A stretch of 64,000 nt of DNA from Lichenostomus cassidix (taxonomy: Eukaryota > Chordata > Aves > Passeriformes > Meliphagidae). Both the position numbers and the translations under genes were made by a program. The stretch lies in contig CM039183.1 in NCBI GenBank assembly GCA_008360975.2, positions 44,569,850-44,633,849 of the forward strand. Reading direction: 5' to 3'. This document shows, piece after piece, positions 60,001-64,000 of this stretch (within the stretch, counting starts at the first letter, position 1; every line of letters starts with the position of its first letter). Below the pieces are notes generated by a model. It searched no databases, was not told the origin of the DNA, and saw only the letters and a list, made by a program, of their open reading frames with translations.

Positions 60001-63000
60001 AAATTCTGCTAAGGTTTTAGCACAAAAAGAATTCAGGCTATTTTGACAAAATAAATCTAAGTATTTAAAATTTTATTAGTTAATTTTGTAATGAAAAATT
60101 ATATCTTATAAATTCATACATTTTTATTCATGGGCCTAACTCTCAGGTTATGATTTTTTAAAACATCTAACCTTTTTTGAAATAAATCTGTATCACAGTT
60201 TCCATTTCAGTACAATGCTCAAAATGGCATAAAGAAATGGCTTTGTAAAGGCATTATACTTGTAAAGAGACTACAATGTTACTATAATGTAAAGTTTAAA
60301 GATATTTAAAACTGTAAAAAGACAATGTAGCTCTTTTTCTGCAGAACTAATAAACGTTGTGTTTAACCTAATACATTTTTATTTCCAGCCAGTGAGCTGA
60401 AAATTTATTTATTGCAAAGCATAATAACAGTAATGGCTATATCTTGCAAAGCATTTCTCAGTCCTTGACATAAAGCACTTTACAAAAAATGTAAGCTCCA
60501 GTTTCTGGCCATAACAGTGATAAAGTGTTACTTGTTGAGGGACTCTTTGCCAGGCAAGGGATATGATGTGATGGCAAGGCAAGGAAATGCAAGGCAAGAT
60601 GGGGAAGGGATCTTTTTGCCAAAAGGGAAGTGCATGAAGAGAGTATCCTCCATAGCCATTTACAGAATCCTGTTGAGAATCTAATGGGTATTTGACATTT
60701 GGGCCTGTTTCTGAAAAGCAGACTTTTTTAGGTGTTGGAGAAGTGACTAGATTTTTAAAAGCTGATCTCCTTAGAGAGGCCTTATATATTAGTTTCTGCT
60801 TTAATGTATGTGATGACTTGGCATGCAGGGACAAACACAAAAGTTTTGCATTTTTACTTGCTTAATTTAGTAACAAAACATGTTGGTGAGATCACTCTTA
60901 TTTGTCTAAAAAATTAGGGAAAGATCAGACAAAAAACTTCTTCCATTGAAATATCTAGAAAATTTTACTTTATTATATCTGAAATGTCTATAAATATTGG
61001 GCACCATTTCATGAAGGAACAAACATAATAATGGCCAGACTTAAGAATATGATTTCAAACAATTCAAAGATATGAAGTTCCTGGATCAGTAGAGTTGGCC
61101 AAATTCTCCAGTAAAATATTTTCAAATTATCAGAAATCATGTTCTTCATCATCAGTGGTAACTGAAGTAACAGTATCTGAAATTCTACTCATAAACATAC
61201 TTTTTCACCTCTGCAAGGAAAGTTGTCGTAAATGAATAAATGTAAAATAATTGGGGGTAGACTTTCAAATATAAAGTAGTAAATATTTTTAGCATTCTAA
61301 GCCAAATATTTTACATATTGTGTTCAATAGACAATATCATTCTAAGACAAAAGATTAAGATTGATTAACACAAATTTTAATTGATATGCATGCTGCACAT
61401 TATCTTTACAGTTGTTTTGCACCAAGTGTTTAAGAACTAAGTGCAAACAAAACAAAGTTTATTCCTAGCAAGTTGCTGTATGAGGCAACCAAACTGAGGA
61501 TAAATTATATATATCAACTATCCTTCAGAAAAAAACCGTCATTATTTTCATCTGTCATAGAGTGGAATGAACAGGGAGAGTTTCTCCAATATGGTGACAT
61601 GGGGAATAATATTTTCAGTGAATTTTTAAACTAATTTTATTGGATGTTGTGTCTGAAACTTGCTGCACAATTGCATGCTTGGTGTTCTATAGGGTTTTAT
61701 GGTGTTGTGGGAAGTGTTATTTACTTCTAATATGAGCCTATTTCTTTTTTCAGAGAATTAGACACTGAATGTTTCTATATTTTATGTGTATGCACTGGAG
61801 CCCATAATGCACCCAGAGTCCTCAGGCTTCCTACAGGCCCCTTGGGGTAGGAGCCACAGAAGTCAGCTTATTACCAAGATACTGTGCTTGAACCCAGCAA
61901 GCTGAGCTGTCAATTTCCTACACTTGGGCCCAGGTGGTTCAGTGCCCCACCTTCAAGGTCCAAGAAGAGCATTCCAGGAGCCATCTTTGCAGCTGGACCT
62001 TTGCAAGCTGGGCAGCAGAAAGGTCAGTGCAGCTGAGAAGCTCTGAACTTCAGCCGGGTGAGCTAAGTGTCCAGGGAGAGCTCAGCATGGACACAATGGC
62101 TGTAACCATGGCTGGACAACTCAGCCTGCACCCTTTGGTTAGAGAGAGAGGATATGTGATTTGGTCTTTCATCTTGAAAATCCATGTGTAATAAAAGGTG
62201 ACATTAATTTGGGTGAGAACAGGAAAACAAAGAATGCTAAAGAGTCCTAAGGGCACTTAAAATTGCATCTTTTTCATGTTTCAGGAGTAAATAATAATAA
62301 AAAAAATCATTCCTAAACCCAACATTTGCTTCTATAACCATATTATAATTGATATTGCTTATAATCTAATAATTTCAGGGACCATCTGTCCTGAATGCTT
62401 TCATGGGAGTATTTACCTCCTATTCTGCTAAATAAGAGAAGTGGAGGGTACTGTCTGCCTGTCAAGAGACACACACTGCCTAAGATTAGCTCCATGCAGA
62501 AGAGACTGCTTCTTCATCTTGCCCCTGGATTTCCTCTGCTACTCAGTGTTCCTTAAACAGAAACATTCTTTTAGTTTGTAAGATGTTGAAAGTGATGTTC
62601 AAGCCCACCAAAATCTTGCTCCTGGAGCAGGAACCTGAGGCTTTGTGTTGCATGCCCTGAGATCTGGCACGAAGGGATAGGAAGGTACAAAGCTTTCTGG
62701 AGATGTGTCGCAGGACTTCAGGAAGACAAACCTAATTCAGTCTTGGGAACGCTGTCATTTGGAATCCATCCTTGGAGTGAGCATCCTTCAGACTGTACTT
62801 GGAGAGAGCTAGGTGATGTCACCCTGCGGGAGAACTGGAGAAAAAGTTAATATTGAGGTCAGAAAGGCATGGGTCCAGTACAGTAGTTGATCCCAGCTTT
62901 CTTTTATTTTGCAGCACAAAAATTATCTGGAGTCACTGAAAAAGTTTCATAATAATCAGCCATGACAGTCCATGAAGTGCACAGCCACAGTGGCACTCAG

Positions 63001-64000
63001 GAGTCACAGCTGCATTGAAAAGTGATACACAGGGTAACCCACCCTCCCCTCTTCCCCTTGAAAAAAGCAACAACACCTACATGCTGTTTGTATCCCAGCT
63101 GCATTTTACTCTGGCCTGAGTGCAAGTGAGAAACAGACCTTGTTTTACAAGGACAATTTCTTAGCTCAATAATTAAATTAAATTCAAGGGGACAAGTTTT
63201 ATCTTATGGTTGAGAAATTCTCAGACCTGTGTAAAGGATCTATCCAAGAGCTGTCACGCGTAGCATGAGCTCTTAATATGATCCTCTCCTCTAGTCATCT
63301 ATAGCACTAAATGCTGCTCTGAAAGTGATGACTTTTATGCTTCTTGCTGCTGAAATCAGAGCTATGACTCCTCACCAGTGGCACAGCCCCTGAGAGTTAA
63401 CTTCAGTGTCTTAAGGAATACCTCTGCTGCAGTGTTGCATGTCACGGCTTCAACAGTGGCTAATGGTTTTGCTATTACTTATTTTATTTTGGGATGACAG
63501 TGATAGATATTTGCTTTAAATATAGATGTACTCATTCCAGTAAGCTGAAATGTAATGTTTAAACTACTTGGAAGTACCTCTTTGCAAACATATGTAGAGA
63601 CAAAAGATTTCTGCATTGAAAAGGAAGAAATTTTGCTGGGTGAAAAGGAACATGTGACAAAACCTATGTAATAGATTTCGGAATTTCTGGAAATTCTGAA
63701 AAGGATTCAGACACAACACTAGACAAATATTTTCCCCTCCTTTTCTATAAATTACAGTTAATTTTTTCTTAAAACAGGAAAGTGATTCTGGGTGTTGGAC
63801 AATGTCACATTAATTCTTGGTCCTTGTTTGGCCAAGCCCTGTACAAACCCATCTCCATGTTGCCACCCACATGTGCCTTTCCAAACATTGTTCTCTCCCT
63901 GAGGATTGAGAGTGACATTCAGTAGAAATGGCTTTGGGGAAAGCCTGCTGCTGCAGAGACCTTTCATCAAGTGTCCTCCCTGCCCACCTTTCCTTCTTAT

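Larger units (their letters stand above)
56129..64000. other. Unique AT-rich sequence, no gene recognised
   Basis: Almost 8 kb with no supported gene. The longest frame, 143 codons on the minus strand (60409-60840), has protein-like composition in its first half but no domain I know. The plus and minus frames at 58458-58825 overlap each other in a slightly GC-richer patch. AT-rich DNA dominates 59940-61500. Simple repeats occur at 56843-57033. Confidence 0.55.

Noticed and set aside
1..64000. Bacterial features (operons, CRISPR arrays, ribosome binding sites, attachment sites)
   Set aside because: Repeat content and coding density are those of a bird nuclear genome; no such feature is present.

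Overview
This window looks like an AT-rich, gene-poor stretch of a bird nuclear genome: intergenic DNA, or the inside of a very long intron. I infer a bird, probably a passerine or other neoavian, from the repeats. There are three 5'-truncated CR1 LINE fragments with the bird-type 3' end, and a thin scatter of avian endogenous-retrovirus LTRs, two of them clean solo LTRs with target-site duplications. There is no bacterial-style gene packing, no operon, no CRISPR array, no tRNA or rRNA gene, and no multi-exon gene that I can recognise. Nearly all open frames are 60-146 codons long, which is about what chance gives in 64 kb of AT-rich DNA read in six frames. I therefore list no intact protein-coding gene.

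Layout. 1-8386: unique sequence with small tandem duplications (168-236, 1923-1980, 7906-7935) and a G/T-rich tract at 3481-3670 that contains a G-quadruplex pattern. 8393-8788: a 396-bp solo LTR on the plus strand with a 6-bp duplication. 9565-10003: CR1 fragment, plus strand. 12201-12742: degraded LTR, minus strand. 12743-29237: about 16 kb of mostly unique DNA with microsatellites. 29238-29862: CR1 fragment, plus strand, carrying the end of ORF2. 32753-33339: a 587-bp solo LTR on the minus strand with a 5-bp duplication, a TATA box and a poly(A) signal. 38267-38297: perfect short hairpin. 39261-39687: probable LTR followed by a primer-binding-site-like motif, minus strand. 52494 to about 53480: CR1 fragment, minus strand, with part of the reverse transcriptase and a broken catalytic motif. 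55313-56128: a lysine/glutamate-rich reading frame on the minus strand interrupted by four stops, probably a pseudogene or retroelement relic. 56129-64000: unique sequence.

Nothing here works together as a pathway. The readable history is one of retroelement insertions followed by decay: solo LTRs left by LTR-LTR recombination, and dead LINE copies. I did not find a convincing new system. The items most worth a second look are the interrupted frame at 55313-56128, the LTR/primer-site unit at 39261-39687, and the two LTRs whose insertion sites can be read exactly. Family assignments come from recognition by eye and need a repeat-library search.
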